Shown piece after piece: positions 1 to 13,312 of a stretch of DNA of 64,000 nt (position 1 is its first letter; every line of letters starts with the position of its first letter). The position numbers and the translations under genes were made by a program. Source of the stretch: Aldehydirespirator sp965261105 (lineage in GTDB: Bacteria; Actinomycetota; Acidimicrobiia; Acidimicrobiales; Aldehydirespiratoraceae); NCBI GenBank assembly GCA_965261105.1, contig CBDHCM010000006.1, forward strand, positions 744,001 through 808,000, written 5' to 3'. The notes beneath the pieces are model-generated. The model did not search any database. It was not told the DNA's origin and worked only from the letters and a program-made list of their open reading frames with translations.

Positions 1-780
1 GTCGGTGTCGCTCTTGTACTCCTGCCAGCCCAGGATGTCGCCCCTCAGCAGGCCGAGCACCGTGTCCCGGTTGTTCGCCAGCGAGTCCTCGGTCACGATG
101 TAGGTCTGGCTGTGCACTGCGTAGCCGAAATCGGCGAACAGCATGGTCGTGTTGTCGATCCCCTTGACGGTCATGGCCACTGGCAGGTCGGTGAGCCAGC
201 ACAGCAGCGAGTCGACCTCGCCGTTCGCGAGCGGTGCCGGGTCATAGTCGCTGGTGATCACCTCGATCTGGCTGATGTCGACACCGTTGAGCGACGTCAG
301 CAATTCGAGATCGAGCTGATTGTTGAAGGCCATCCCCAGCTTCGTGCCTTCGAGGTCGCCGGGCTCGTTGATTGGGTTGTCCGCCAGCGAGGCGATCACG
401 AACGGGTTGCGCTGCATAGCCACGCCGATGATCTTGAACGGAGCGCCGTCGGCCACGGACTGGCCGGTGAAGTTCGCAGCCGAGATGCCCACGAGGGCCT
501 GGCCCGCGGCCACGGCAGCGTCGGGAGACACACCCGGCCCGCCGGGTACCAGCGCCACGTCGAGGCCGTACCGCTCGTAGTAGCCGCGTTCGTGCGCGAT
601 GTAGGAGCCGCCGAACTGCACCGAGTCGAACCAGCTCAACTGGAAGTTCGCGGGCGTGAGGGCTTCGGGCTCGCTGGTGCCCGAGCACGCGGCGAGCACG
701 CTGCTGCCGCCCAGGAGCAGCCCGGCCCCGGCGGCGGTGCCTCCCACGAATGTGCGTCTGGAGAATTTGTTGGCGGTCAT
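1..780 (-). CDS. NMT1/THI5-like ABC transporter substrate-binding lipoprotein (3' end cut by window edge)
   Basis: Reading the reverse strand from ATG at 780 gives 260 open codons running off the left edge, so the C-terminus is missing. The N-terminus has an RRTF twin-arginine-like motif (residues 8-11), a hydrophobic Gly/Ala/Leu segment and a lipobox LAAC with Cys32, so it should be an exported lipoprotein. The mature part begins FQLSWFDSVQFGGSYIAHE, followed by ERGYYERYGLDVALVPGG, which is typical of NMT1/SsuA-type proteins that bind pyrimidine precursors, sulfonates or similar small molecules. A GGGGGA ribosome-binding site lies just upstream of the ATG. The ligand cannot be told from sequence; permease and ATPase would lie beyond the edge. 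Confidence 0.85.
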   Translation of the reverse strand, partial: MTANKFSRRTFVGGTAAGAGLLLGGSSVLAACSGTSEPEALTPANFQLSWFDSVQFGGSYIAHERGYYERYGLDVALVPGGPGVSPDAAVAAGQALVGISAANFTGQSVADGAPFKIIGVAMQRNPFVIASLADNPINEPGDLEGTKLGMAFNNQLDLELLTSLNGVDISQIEVITSDYDPAPLANGEVDSLLCWLTDLPVAMTVKGIDNTTMLFADFGYAVHSQTYIVTEDSLANNRDTVLGLLRGDILGWQEYKSDTD

Positions 781-799
781 GTGGGTCCCCCTGTTCAGA

Positions 800-829
800 C
801 AGCCCTCAGCGCCGAACCGCCGAGGGCTG
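800..829 (-). promoter_or_regulatory. Stem-loop in the leader of the substrate-binding gene
   Basis: Perfect 8-bp arms CAGCCCTC (800-807) and GAGGGCTG (822-829) flank a 14-nt loop, 20 nt upstream of the start codon at 780. An alternative 7-bp pairing (CCTCAGC with GCTGAGG) overlaps it, so two exclusive folds are possible. I do not see the conserved parts of a TPP riboswitch. Confidence 0.35.
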
Positions 830-835
830 AGGTCA

Positions 836-852
836 CTTTGATCACATCAAAG
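836..852. promoter_or_regulatory. Palindromic operator candidate CTTTGAT-CAC-ATCAAAG
   Basis: Perfect 7-bp arms around a 3-nt centre, in a short AT-richer stretch 55-72 nt upstream of the substrate-binding lipoprotein start. Position and symmetry fit a dimeric repressor or activator site. The DtxR-type regulator next door is one candidate, but the sequence is not an obvious DtxR box. Confidence 0.4.
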
Positions 853-960
853 TACCACACCCCCAGCGCAGCCGCCCAAGTCGAGGTGACGCGCCGACGC
901 TGCTGGAGTACGCCGAGGTCCGGCTAGCGCGGCGCAAGGCCGTCGGGCGGTGGGCCGCGG

Positions 961-1662
961 CTATTCGGCCGGCGCGGCGGTGACGAGGATGCGGGAGGTG
1001 GCGTAGTCGCTCAGGCCCACGGGGCCGCCCTCGACGTCGAGGGTGAAGGTGCCGTCGGGGGAGCGGGCCGTGACCGTGCCCGTCGATCCCGGCGTCACCC
1101 TGGCCTGCTCCAGGAACTCCAGCATCCCCGGCTGGAACTCCAGCTCCTCGGGGATGCGCTGCACGGTGAATCCCCGCCCCACGTCCAGGGTGTGGAGCGC
1201 GACCATCTTGGGCGCCTGATACCCCGAGCCGGGGATGGGGTTGCCGTGCGGGCAGGTGGTGGGTTGCTCGAGCACCCGGATCATTGCCGTCTCCACCGCG
1301 GGGGAGATGATGTGCTCCCATTTGCCGGCCTCCTGGTGGGCCTCGGCCCAGGAGAGTCCGAGGATGTCGGTGAGGAAGCACTCGGCCAGCCGGTGGCGCC
1401 GGACCACCGTCTCGGCCAGCGAGTATCCCGCCGCGGTGAGATGGATCGTGCCCTTGCCCTGCTCGACCAGGCCCTCGGCCTGCATCCGGCGGATCATCTC
1501 CGACACCGCGGGGCGGGAGATCTCCAGGCGGTCGGCGATGCGGGCCTGGATGACCTCCAGGTCGTCCTCGGCCAACTCGAAGATCGTCTCGCAGTACTCC
1601 TCGAAGGCGGGATGCCACTCGGGCGACTCGTACGGCACCGTCTCCGTCGGGGTCGAGGTCAT
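961..1662 (-). CDS. DtxR/MntR-family metal-dependent transcriptional regulator
   Basis: This 233-residue protein has the DtxR layout. A winged helix-turn-helix spans about residues 35-70 (VIQARIADRLEISRPAVSEM). A helical dimerisation and metal-binding domain follows (HRLAECFLTDILGLSWAEAH, then CPHGNPIP near 140). The C-terminal FeoA/SH3-like domain lies at about residues 155-230. Family members bind DNA with Fe2+ or Mn2+ as corepressor and control metal uptake or storage. No metal transporter gene is adjacent, so the regulon is not visible here. The start ATG at 1662 gives the expected N-terminal length. Confidence 0.88.
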   Translation of the reverse strand: MTSTPTETVPYESPEWHPAFEEYCETIFELAEDDLEVIQARIADRLEISRPAVSEMIRRMQAEGLVEQGKGTIHLTAAGYSLAETVVRRHRLAECFLTDILGLSWAEAHQEAGKWEHIISPAVETAMIRVLEQPTTCPHGNPIPGSGYQAPKMVALHTLDVGRGFTVQRIPEELEFQPGMLEFLEQARVTPGSTGTVTARSPDGTFTLDVEGGPVGLSDYATSRILVTAAPAE

Positions 1663-1763
1663 GACACCACCATATTCGCGAGCGGGGCCGCTCGCCGTCC
1701 ACAGGCCAAATCCCTGTGGCAGGTGACCGTGCAGGTCGTCAACTACAGGGATTTCGTGTCCGG

Positions 1764-2711
1764 TTACTCGCCTTCGAGCTCTGCGATGACCGGGGCGAAG
1801 GCCTCAATGTCGGTGCTGGCCGCCCCCAGAATCATGTAGCTGAAGCCCCAGCGCTCCCGTCGCTGGCGGAGAGTGTCGGCGATCTCGGCCGGCGAGCCGA
1901 TCAGCAGCAGCGGGATGTCGGCCACCGCCTCGGCGGGCTGGCCGAACATGTTCGCGGTCGCCTCGATTGCCTCGGTTGTGTCTCGGCCACCCTCTGTGAT
2001 CTGCCACGACGCGATCAGCACGTTGAGCACCAACTCGTCGAAGCGTTCGCCGGCCGCTTCTCGCACCCATTCGAGCTTGGCGTCGAAGCGGTCGGCGCCG
2101 AGCACGTCGTTCATGGCGTCGAGTCCTATCTCGCCGGAGCGCAGGTTGGCGTTCACGCCCACGATGTCGGCGTGGCGGGCGGCCAGTCTGAGCATCCGGG
2201 GCCCGCCCCCGCCGATGGCCACCGGCACCGGCGACTGCACCGGCTTGGGCAGCCCCTCGAGGCCGCGGATCGTGTAGTGCTCGCCCTCGAACGTGACCGG
2301 CCCGTCCTCGAAGAGGTTTCGGATGATCTGCAGGGACTCGACCATGCGCTCGATGCGCACACCGGGCCGGTCGTAGTCCATCCCGGCCTCGACGTAGTCG
2401 ACGCGCTTCCAGCCCGCCCCGAGCCCGAGGTCCATCCGGCCGCCGGAGAGGACGTCGAGGGTGGCCACCTCCTTGGCCACCATCACCGGGTGGCGGTAGT
2501 CGTTGCCATACACGAAGGTGCTGAGGCGCAGCGTGGTGGTCGCCGCGGCCGCGGCTGCCAGCGCCGGGCCCACCGCGTACTGGTCGTCGAAGTGATCGGG
2601 CACGACGAGGTTGGAGAAGCCGAGCTCCTCCAACCGTTGCGCGGTCTGTGCCCACGTCAGGCCGGGCAATGGCCCTTTCAGCTCAACGCCGAAACGGAAC
2701 GGATGAGTCAT
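1764..2711 (-). CDS. LLM-class F420-dependent oxidoreductase
   Basis: A 315-residue luciferase-like monooxygenase fold protein. The conserved family segments are visible: LEELGFSNLVVPDHF near the N-terminus, VLSGGRMDLGLGAGW in the middle and PVAIGGGGPRMLRLAARHAD later. Proteins of this subgroup in actinobacteria mostly use cofactor F420 rather than FMN; the substrate is unknown. I use the ATG at 2711 (MTHPFRFGVELKG), where homology begins, because the longer upstream frame reads low-complexity sequence that overlaps the divergent lhr start region. It is divergent from lhr with only about 60 nt between the starts. Confidence 0.85.
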   Translation of the reverse strand: MTHPFRFGVELKGPLPGLTWAQTAQRLEELGFSNLVVPDHFDDQYAVGPALAAAAAATTTLRLSTFVYGNDYRHPVMVAKEVATLDVLSGGRMDLGLGAGWKRVDYVEAGMDYDRPGVRIERMVESLQIIRNLFEDGPVTFEGEHYTIRGLEGLPKPVQSPVPVAIGGGGPRMLRLAARHADIVGVNANLRSGEIGLDAMNDVLGADRFDAKLEWVREAAGERFDELVLNVLIASWQITEGGRDTTEAIEATANMFGQPAEAVADIPLLLIGSPAEIADTLRQRRERWGFSYMILGAASTDIEAFAPVIAELEGE

Positions 2712-2769
2712 GGGGCTTACTGTAGGTGCGGGCGCGGCGGCTGTCGCAGGGGGTCGGTACGGTGGCGGC

Positions 2770-7452
<4,683 letters not shown>

Positions 7453-7650
7453 GCGCGGTCTGGCTCATTCGGGCCAGCTCGCCCACCATGGTCCTTGCAG
7501 ACCTCGAACAGCGGTCGGCGGCAGTCGGGTCACCCACCAGGATCGGCCGGCCCGACGCCGACTGTCTCACTCGGTGCCGTTGCCCCGACGAAGGCGTCGA
7601 CATGCGGCCAGACGCGGTCTTGGTTGGGGCGGCGCAGCGGCGCAGCGGCG

Positions 7651-9150
7651 CTACTCGCTGCGGTTCCACTGGTCCAGGCCCATGACCAGGCTGTCCTCCA
7701 GCCACGTGCGGAACCGTTCCTTGACCGGCTCCGCGGGCTCCTCGTAATTGATCTGGAAGACGCCGTCCGATACCGGCTGGAGCTCGATTATCTGATTCTC
7801 GCCGTATTCGTCCTGCTGGCGCCGGTAGAAGCACATCGACACCGCAACCAGCCCTCGATACTCGGTTCCGATGGCATGGAAGGACGTCAGTATGTTGGCG
7901 CGACCGTTCTCAGTGTCGATCCCCAGCCGCACCCACTCGTGGTAGGAGCGAGTGTTGGCGAAATAGCCGAGCTGTCGGGCAGTCTCGATGATCTGGTAGC
8001 GGTTCCAGGTACGCCGCTGGGGATCGCTGTCCTCACCGGTGTCGCACCACGCTCTTCTCGTGTCATCGGCGCCGAGACTCTCCTGAAGCTCTGTCGCCGT
8101 ATTCTCGATGCTCTCTCGGCAGTAGTCCCAAAGCCACTCCGCGGTCTGGCGGGCGCGCTCCAGCTCCTCGGCGGCGGGTCGCGTCTGCGGACTGAACTTG
8201 TCTCGTATCGCCGCGAGGACCTGCTTGCGGCGGCGGGTCGCCCTGTGGAGGTCCTCGGCGATGCTCAGGGTCCTTAGGAACCATGTCTTCTCGATCTCGG
8301 CCACCAGAGCCGCCAGCGGCGCCAAGCTCCCCTCGTCGGCGTTCCCGAGAGCCTGTAGGTAGCGCGCTCGGTCGTCGCGGGTGACGACGAGAGGGAGCCA
8401 TCCAGCGCCGATCAGTACGAGCGAGGCGATGGCGCGGGCGACTCGTCCGTTGCCGTCTTGGAATGGGTGGATCTGAGTGAAACGGTGGTGCAGCCACGCC
8501 GCGCTCACGTCGGTCGCCACTCCCTCGGCCGAGTGCGCCTGGTGCATCGACAGCAAGCGGTCGATCTCGGAGGCGACTTGTTCGGGCGGGCAGTACTCAT
8601 GGAGCTTGCCATTGGGGCGGGTGGGGTTGTTGGGGCGGGCTTTGAACTCGCCGTGCCGCAACTCGATCTCGTGCTTTCGGCCGAACATGTCGACCCCGGT
8701 CGCGACGAGCTGCTTGCGGGTCATGAACTGGTGGAGCTGCCGTATCAAGGATGTGGAGAGCAGGCGGTGGCTGGTGACAGCGTCGAAGAGCCAGTCGACG
8801 GCTTCGGCGTGGTCTTGGATCATGCCTGCGACGAGTTCCGGCGGCTGGTCGGTTGCGCCGCTCGCGATGAGAGACGCGTCGATGCCCTGCTCGATCAGCA
8901 GCTGAGTGGTGCCCTGGTCGAGGGTGTAGAGACGCTCGATGACGCCGGTCTCGATGGCCCACTCACGCTTGAGACGCTCGTTGAAGTCGTGTACCTGCAC
9001 GGGGTCGAGTTCGCCGCGGATGTTCTGCCACATGCGGGCCAGCGGGGGCAGTTCCTCGCTGGCCGCGGCGCGGTCGGCCTCCGTCAGGTCGGTGATCGGC
9101 TCCCAGCGGTGGCCGATCTCTGCTTCATCCATCGTCAGCACCGTATCCAT
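7651..9150 (-). CDS. fic: Fic-domain protein (probable AMPylase or related nucleotidyl transferase)
   Basis: The Fic core motif HPFQDGNGRVAR is intact at about residue 228, with the catalytic His and the phosphate-binding Asn-Gly-Arg. Preceding helices (SLIRQLHQFM, then SAAWLHHRFTQI) complete the fold. Fic enzymes move AMP or related groups onto target hydroxyls. The protein is about 499 residues, long for the family; the C-terminal third is unassigned and could be a regulatory or target-binding domain. An open frame continues to 9237 but would overlap vapC, so I start at ATG 9150 (MDTVLTMDE); ATG 9132 is also possible. It lies 34 nt downstream of vapC on the same strand, which suggests one vapB-vapC-fic transcript. 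Confidence 0.85.
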   Translation of the reverse strand: MDTVLTMDEAEIGHRWEPITDLTEADRAAASEELPPLARMWQNIRGELDPVQVHDFNERLKREWAIETGVIERLYTLDQGTTQLLIEQGIDASLIASGATDQPPELVAGMIQDHAEAVDWLFDAVTSHRLLSTSLIRQLHQFMTRKQLVATGVDMFGRKHEIELRHGEFKARPNNPTRPNGKLHEYCPPEQVASEIDRLLSMHQAHSAEGVATDVSAAWLHHRFTQIHPFQDGNGRVARAIASLVLIGAGWLPLVVTRDDRARYLQALGNADEGSLAPLAALVAEIEKTWFLRTLSIAEDLHRATRRRKQVLAAIRDKFSPQTRPAAEELERARQTAEWLWDYCRESIENTATELQESLGADDTRRAWCDTGEDSDPQRRTWNRYQIIETARQLGYFANTRSYHEWVRLGIDTENGRANILTSFHAIGTEYRGLVAVSMCFYRRQQDEYGENQIIELQPVSDGVFQINYEEPAEPVKERFRTWLEDSLVMGLDQWNRSE

Positions 9151-9184
9151 TCCCGCTGGTGCCGCCGGGGATCGCGACGGGTGC

Positions 9185-9604
9185 TCAAACTCCAGAGAGC
9201 GCCAACCGCTCGACGGGTTGTCCCGTGATCTCGGCAATGAGCTCGAAGTCCCTGTCGACGTGCAGGACGGTGAGTCCCGACACCTCGGCGGTTGCCGCGA
9301 TCAGCACGTCGGGTATCGACGGCGCCCGATGCTGGCCGACATCGGCCAGAGCCTGTTGAACGGCGACGGCTCGGTCCTCGATGGAGGGCGTCAAGTACTC
9401 GACGGGCATCGCGTTCAGCGGTGGCTCGGCGCGGCTGCGCCGGAGATCGTCGGCCGAGCGGGCTGAGAAGCCAACCTCCAGTCGGGTCAGTGTCGAGATC
9501 CGGACCAACCCGCGCTTGATTCTCGACGCCCACTCGGCTGCTGCCGAACTCTCAGCGAGCCGGACGAGTGCGGACTTGTCGATCAGCCAGGCAGTCACGA
9601 CCAA
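9185..9604 (-). CDS. vapC: PIN-domain VapC-type ribonuclease toxin
   Basis: 139 residues with the PIN layout: LIDKSALVRL (first Asp, residue 9), RISTLTRLEVGF (Glu 43), SIPDVLIAATAE (third acid) and VLHVDRDFELIA (fourth acid). Such toxins are Mg2+-dependent RNases, often cutting tRNA or rRNA. It overlaps the upstream vapB by 10 nt, the usual antitoxin-first order with translational coupling. All four acidic positions appear intact, so the toxin is probably active. Confidence 0.88.
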   Translation of the reverse strand: MVVTAWLIDKSALVRLAESSAAAEWASRIKRGLVRISTLTRLEVGFSARSADDLRRSRAEPPLNAMPVEYLTPSIEDRAVAVQQALADVGQHRAPSIPDVLIAATAEVSGLTVLHVDRDFELIAEITGQPVERLALSGV

Positions 9605-9816
9605 GCCGACCCCATCACATCAGGATCGCTGAGATCGGCGAACGTCTCTTGAAAGCGCGCCAGCGATTCCGCCGTGACATCGTTGGAGGCTCTGCGGTGC
9701 TCGCGCTCCAGAGTTCGTCGCAGGTACTCCGTTCTGGAAAGGCCGGCGCGCTTGGCGTTGGCTTCGATCGCGGCAACGATGTCGTCGGGGACGTCGCGGA
9801 TCAAGATGTCGGTCAT
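9595..9816 (-). CDS. vapB: Ribbon-helix-helix VapB-type antitoxin
   Basis: A 73-residue protein with an N-terminal Arc-like ribbon (MTDILIRDVPDDIVAAIEA) and helices (RAGLSRTEYLRRTLERE), then an acidic tail that would wrap the toxin. I start at ATG 9816 rather than the upstream in-frame ATG at 9852, because a strong GGAGGAG ribosome-binding site lies 5 nt before 9816 and homology begins there. It probably represses its own operon through the repeats at 9835-9852. Confidence 0.85.
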   Translation of the reverse strand: MTDILIRDVPDDIVAAIEANAKRAGLSRTEYLRRTLEREHRRASNDVTAESLARFQETFADLSDPDVMGSAWS

Positions 9817-9834
9817 GGGCGCTCCTCCAGCCGA

Positions 9835-9852
9835 GATATCATACGATATCAT
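9835..9852. promoter_or_regulatory. Direct repeat GATATCAT x2, probable VapB operator
   Basis: Two exact GATATCAT copies (9835-9842 and 9845-9852) are separated by AC, directly upstream of vapB in an otherwise GC-rich region. Each contains the self-palindromic GATATC. A 10-bp centre-to-centre spacing puts both sites on one DNA face, as expected for autoregulation by ribbon-helix-helix dimers. Confidence 0.5.
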
Positions 9853-9899
9853 GCTTGAGCGGAGACCCTCTAGCAGAGACCTCTGGGAGGAGTCGCACT

Positions 9900-10625
9900 A
9901 TGGAGCTGCCGCCTGCGGGGGCCGTGCACGACGAGCGGGAGATCGAGGCGGTCGCGGCGGTGATGCGGGACAACCCGAAGCTGGAGATCGGCGCGGCGAC
10001 CCTCGCGCTGGAGGAGCGGGTGGGGGCCAAGCTGTCCAAGCGGTTCGGGCTGATGGTGAACTCGGGCTCGTCCGCGCTGCGCATCGCCATCGACCTGCTC
10101 GGCCTGGAGCCCGGCGACGAGATCATCACCTCGCCACTCACGTTCTCCACCGACATCGCGCCCATGGTCCAGTCCGGGCTGGTGCCGGTGTTCGTGGACA
10201 TCGCCACCGACACCTACCAGATCGACGCCGACGCGGTGGAGGACATGATCGGCGCCAACTGGCGCCGTCTGGACGACTTCATGGCCGGCCGCGTTGGCGT
10301 CACCCCCGGGCGCACCACGCCCGACACCGACACCACCTGGATGCGGTTCTGCTTCGAGATCACCCCCGACGCCGGATTCGATCGCACGCAGGCCCAGGAG
10401 TTCCTGGCGGCGCGGGGCGTGTCCACCCGCATGGTGTGGACCGGCAACATCTTGCGCCAGCCCGGCTTCGCGGCCATCGAGCACCGGGCCCCGGCTGGTG
10501 GCCTGCCCAACTGCGACCGGGTGATGGACCACTCGTTGTCGCTGCCCATCCACCACGGTCTCGGTCCCGAGCACATGGACTACATCTGCGAGCAGCTCGA
10601 CGCCCTCTTCGACCGCTACTCGTAG
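9900..10625 (+). pseudogene. DegT/DnrJ/EryC1/StrS (RfbH-like) aminotransferase with internal in-frame deletion
   Basis: The N-terminal part (RFGLMVNSGSSALRIAIDLLGLEPGDEIITSPLTF) and the C-terminal part (NILRQPGFAAIEHRAPAGGLPNCDRVMDHSLSLPIHHGLG) are both well preserved. The frame jumps directly from VEDMIGA to NWRRLDDFMAGRVG. Family members run to roughly 380-440 residues; this has 241. The missing middle should contain the PLP-contacting Asp and the catalytic Lys (His in RfbH-type dehydratases), so the product cannot be a normal enzyme. The junction reads GGCGCCAACTGGCGCC, with GGCGCC on both sides, fitting a short-homology deletion. The ATG at 9900 follows GGGAGGAG. Sugar-nucleotide genes are not adjacent. 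Confidence 0.8.
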
Positions 10626-10668
10626 CGCCTGAGCGGAGACGGCAAATCCGACTCCGGTGAGCCTGGTT

Positions 10669-13248
10669 CTACTCGTGGGATATGGCGTCGAGGATGTTCA
10701 TGCGCCCGGCCCGCACCGCGGGCAGGATGGCGGCCAGAAGCCCCGCGACCGCCGAGATGGCCACGAAGAACACGAGATCCAGCCACGGCACGGCCAGCGT
10801 CTGCACGAACGACTCGGGCAGCGCCAGCGTGGTCGCCACCCCGAACACCGTGCCGACCGTCACCCCCAGCAGGCCGCCGAAGACGGCCACGATCAGCGCC
10901 TCCCAGTAGATCGAGCGCCGCAGCTGTTGGCGGGTCATGCCCACCGAGCGCAGCAGGCCGATCTCGCGGGTGCGTTCGAACACCGACAGGCTCAAGGTGT
11001 TGATGATGCCGATCAGCGCGATGAAGAACGACAGGCCGATCAGCACCTCGATCACCCTGATGAGACTGGTGATCTGTGTCTCCTGGGTCTGGCGGAACTC
11101 GGCCTGGTTCTCGACCTTCACGGTGGGATAGCGGTCGATCACATCATCGATGGCAACCCGGCTGCTCGCCAGCAGGGCGGCCTGCCGGGCCTCGTCGGCG
11201 ACGTCTGACAGGCCCGCGACGCGGGCGCTGGCGAAGGCGAGGTCGTTGCGGTTGAAATGACGGTCCCATAGCGCGCCGTCGATCAGCCAGTTGCCGTAGA
11301 TGGCCGCGTCCTCGTACACCGCCACCAGGGTGAGGGTCTCGGTCTGGTTGTCGGGGAACGTGGCCTCGACGGTGTCGCCGACGACGATGCCCAGGGAGGC
11401 GGCCGAGTCGCTGTGCAGGGCCAGCGACGTGAGGGGGTCGCCGGCGGCCATGTTGCCCGAGCTCAGCTGGCTGTCGAAGTGGCTGTCGGCCAGGGCCATG
11501 TCGGTGGCCACGATGTCTCGCGGCTCCCCGGCGACGCTCAGCCCGCTGAAGGCGAACTGGATGCGCACCACACTGTCGATCTCGTCCAGCGCCTCGATCT
11601 CGTCGGCCACCTGCGCCGGGAAGCCGGGTGGGGGGCCGAAACCGGTTGCCTCCGACTGGATGTAGTAGTCGGCCTCCACCGCGTTCTCGATGATGTTGAC
11701 GAAGGTCTTCTTCAGCGACTCGCCCACCACCGCGGCCAGACCCATCAGCGCGAGGCCGATCATGAGCGCGCCGGCGGTGGAGGCGGTCCGCCGGGGGCTG
11801 CGGGCCGCGTTGTCTCTGGCCAGGCGGCCCGGCACACCGAACAGCGCCCTCACCGGGCGCCCCAGCACTGAGGCCGCGGGCCGGGCGAAGGCCGGACTCA
11901 GGATGTTTATCCCCACGAAGGCGAATACGGCCCCGACTCCCAGCAGGACGAACGTCGGGGTGGTGTCCAGTCCGGCCGTCATGCCCGCAGCCAGCGCTGC
12001 GACGCCGGCCGCGAACACCGCTCCGCCCGCGATCAGCCGCCGGCGCAGGCCGGTGGCGCCGAGCCGGAAGTCGTGGGTGAGCGCGGCCACCGGGGAGATC
12101 CGGCGGGCCCGCCTCGCAGGCGCGACCGACGAGATCATCGTCACGCCCAGGCCCACGACCATCGCCAGCAGGACGGTGCGCGGCTGCATCGTCAGCGGCC
12201 CCGGGGGAAGCGGGAAGCCGATCAGCTTCAGAATGGCGCGCAGCACCAGGGCAAGCACCAGGCCGAGCCCGATCCCGATGACTGTGCTGATCGCCCCCAC
12301 GATGGCCGACTCGGTGATCACCGACCGGCTCACCTGTCTCGGGGTGGCGCCGATGGCTCGCCACAGTCCGATCTCGCGCACCCGCTGGCCGACGATGATC
12401 TGGAACGTGTTGTTGATGATGAACGCCGACACGAACACCGCGATGAACGCGAACACCAGCAGGATCGTGCTGAAGATGTCGATGACCTGGTTGAAGTCCT
12501 CCTCCTGCTCTGCGGCGTCGACCTCGGCGGTGACCACGCTGTAACCGTCGCCCAGCTCGTCTGCAAGGCGGGCTTGCACCTCGGAAATCTCGGAGCCGGC
12601 AGAGACCAGCACACTGATCGCCTGGTAGCCGTCCTCCATGCCGAAGAAGCGCTGGGCCTCCTCCAGCTCGAAGGCGGCCATCGTCTGGCCAAGACTGGTG
12701 TGGGAGTCGGGGTCCCCGAAGTTGAACACGCCGACGAGCTCGAAGGGCTCGGCGTTGAGCGGGCCGTTTATCTCGTAGGTCTCGCCGATGCGCAGCCCGT
12801 TGTTGGCCGCGGTCGCGGCGTCGGCCGCGAACTCGCCCGGCGCGGCCGGCTGCCTGCCCTCGGTGGTGAAGAACGTCGGGCTGAAGCTGAAGCCCAGCGC
12901 AGGCGGACCCGGAGGCCTGATGGGTTCACCGTCGCCGTCGACGATGAACACGTTGATGGCGGCCACCTCGGGCCGCACCGGGCCCACCCCTTCGACGCCG
13001 GCGATCTGCTCGGCCACCGCCTCCGGCACGGTCGCGCGGTCGAAGTCGCCGCCGAACTCCTGGTCGACCCGCACCGTGAGGTCGGCGCCCTTCGCTATGT
13101 CTTGGGCGAGCCCCGCGAACGTGGACCGCAGGCTGTCGGTGAGCGTGAACGAGCCCACCACGAACATGACGCCGATCACCACCACCAGCGTGGTGAGCGC
13201 GAAGCGGAGCTTCTTGTCGATCAGGCTGCGAAGCGCGAGCTTGAACAT
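10669..13248 (-). CDS. MacB/FtsX-family ABC transporter permease (859 aa)
   Basis: The N-terminus MFKLALRSLIDKKLRFALTTLVVVIGVMFVVGSF is the first membrane helix of the FtsX class. A large extracytoplasmic MacB_PCD-like domain follows (about residues 45-240), then an FtsX helix bundle (LVFAFIAVFVSAFIINNTFQII), a second periplasmic domain and a final bundle containing LSLSVFERTREIGLLRSVGM. This ten-helix, two-FtsX-domain form exports or remodels at the cell surface: lipoproteins, peptides or cell-wall enzymes. It follows a paralogous permease by 64 nt and an ATPase further upstream on the same strand. Confidence 0.9.
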   Translation of the reverse strand: MFKLALRSLIDKKLRFALTTLVVVIGVMFVVGSFTLTDSLRSTFAGLAQDIAKGADLTVRVDQEFGGDFDRATVPEAVAEQIAGVEGVGPVRPEVAAINVFIVDGDGEPIRPPGPPALGFSFSPTFFTTEGRQPAAPGEFAADAATAANNGLRIGETYEINGPLNAEPFELVGVFNFGDPDSHTSLGQTMAAFELEEAQRFFGMEDGYQAISVLVSAGSEISEVQARLADELGDGYSVVTAEVDAAEQEEDFNQVIDIFSTILLVFAFIAVFVSAFIINNTFQIIVGQRVREIGLWRAIGATPRQVSRSVITESAIVGAISTVIGIGLGLVLALVLRAILKLIGFPLPPGPLTMQPRTVLLAMVVGLGVTMISSVAPARRARRISPVAALTHDFRLGATGLRRRLIAGGAVFAAGVAALAAGMTAGLDTTPTFVLLGVGAVFAFVGINILSPAFARPAASVLGRPVRALFGVPGRLARDNAARSPRRTASTAGALMIGLALMGLAAVVGESLKKTFVNIIENAVEADYYIQSEATGFGPPPGFPAQVADEIEALDEIDSVVRIQFAFSGLSVAGEPRDIVATDMALADSHFDSQLSSGNMAAGDPLTSLALHSDSAASLGIVVGDTVEATFPDNQTETLTLVAVYEDAAIYGNWLIDGALWDRHFNRNDLAFASARVAGLSDVADEARQAALLASSRVAIDDVIDRYPTVKVENQAEFRQTQETQITSLIRVIEVLIGLSFFIALIGIINTLSLSVFERTREIGLLRSVGMTRQQLRRSIYWEALIVAVFGGLLGVTVGTVFGVATTLALPESFVQTLAVPWLDLVFFVAISAVAGLLAAILPAVRAGRMNILDAISHE

Positions 13249-13312
13249 CGCCTGTCAGTGCGACCTGTGCCGCTGGAGCTTGAACATGTGCTGTGCCCTC
13301 GCCTGCCTTCGG

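Noticed and set aside
781..860. TPP riboswitch upstream of the NMT1-like gene
   Set aside because: The conserved CUGAGA-type core and pairing arms are not present; only a simple stem-loop and an operator-like palindrome are seen.
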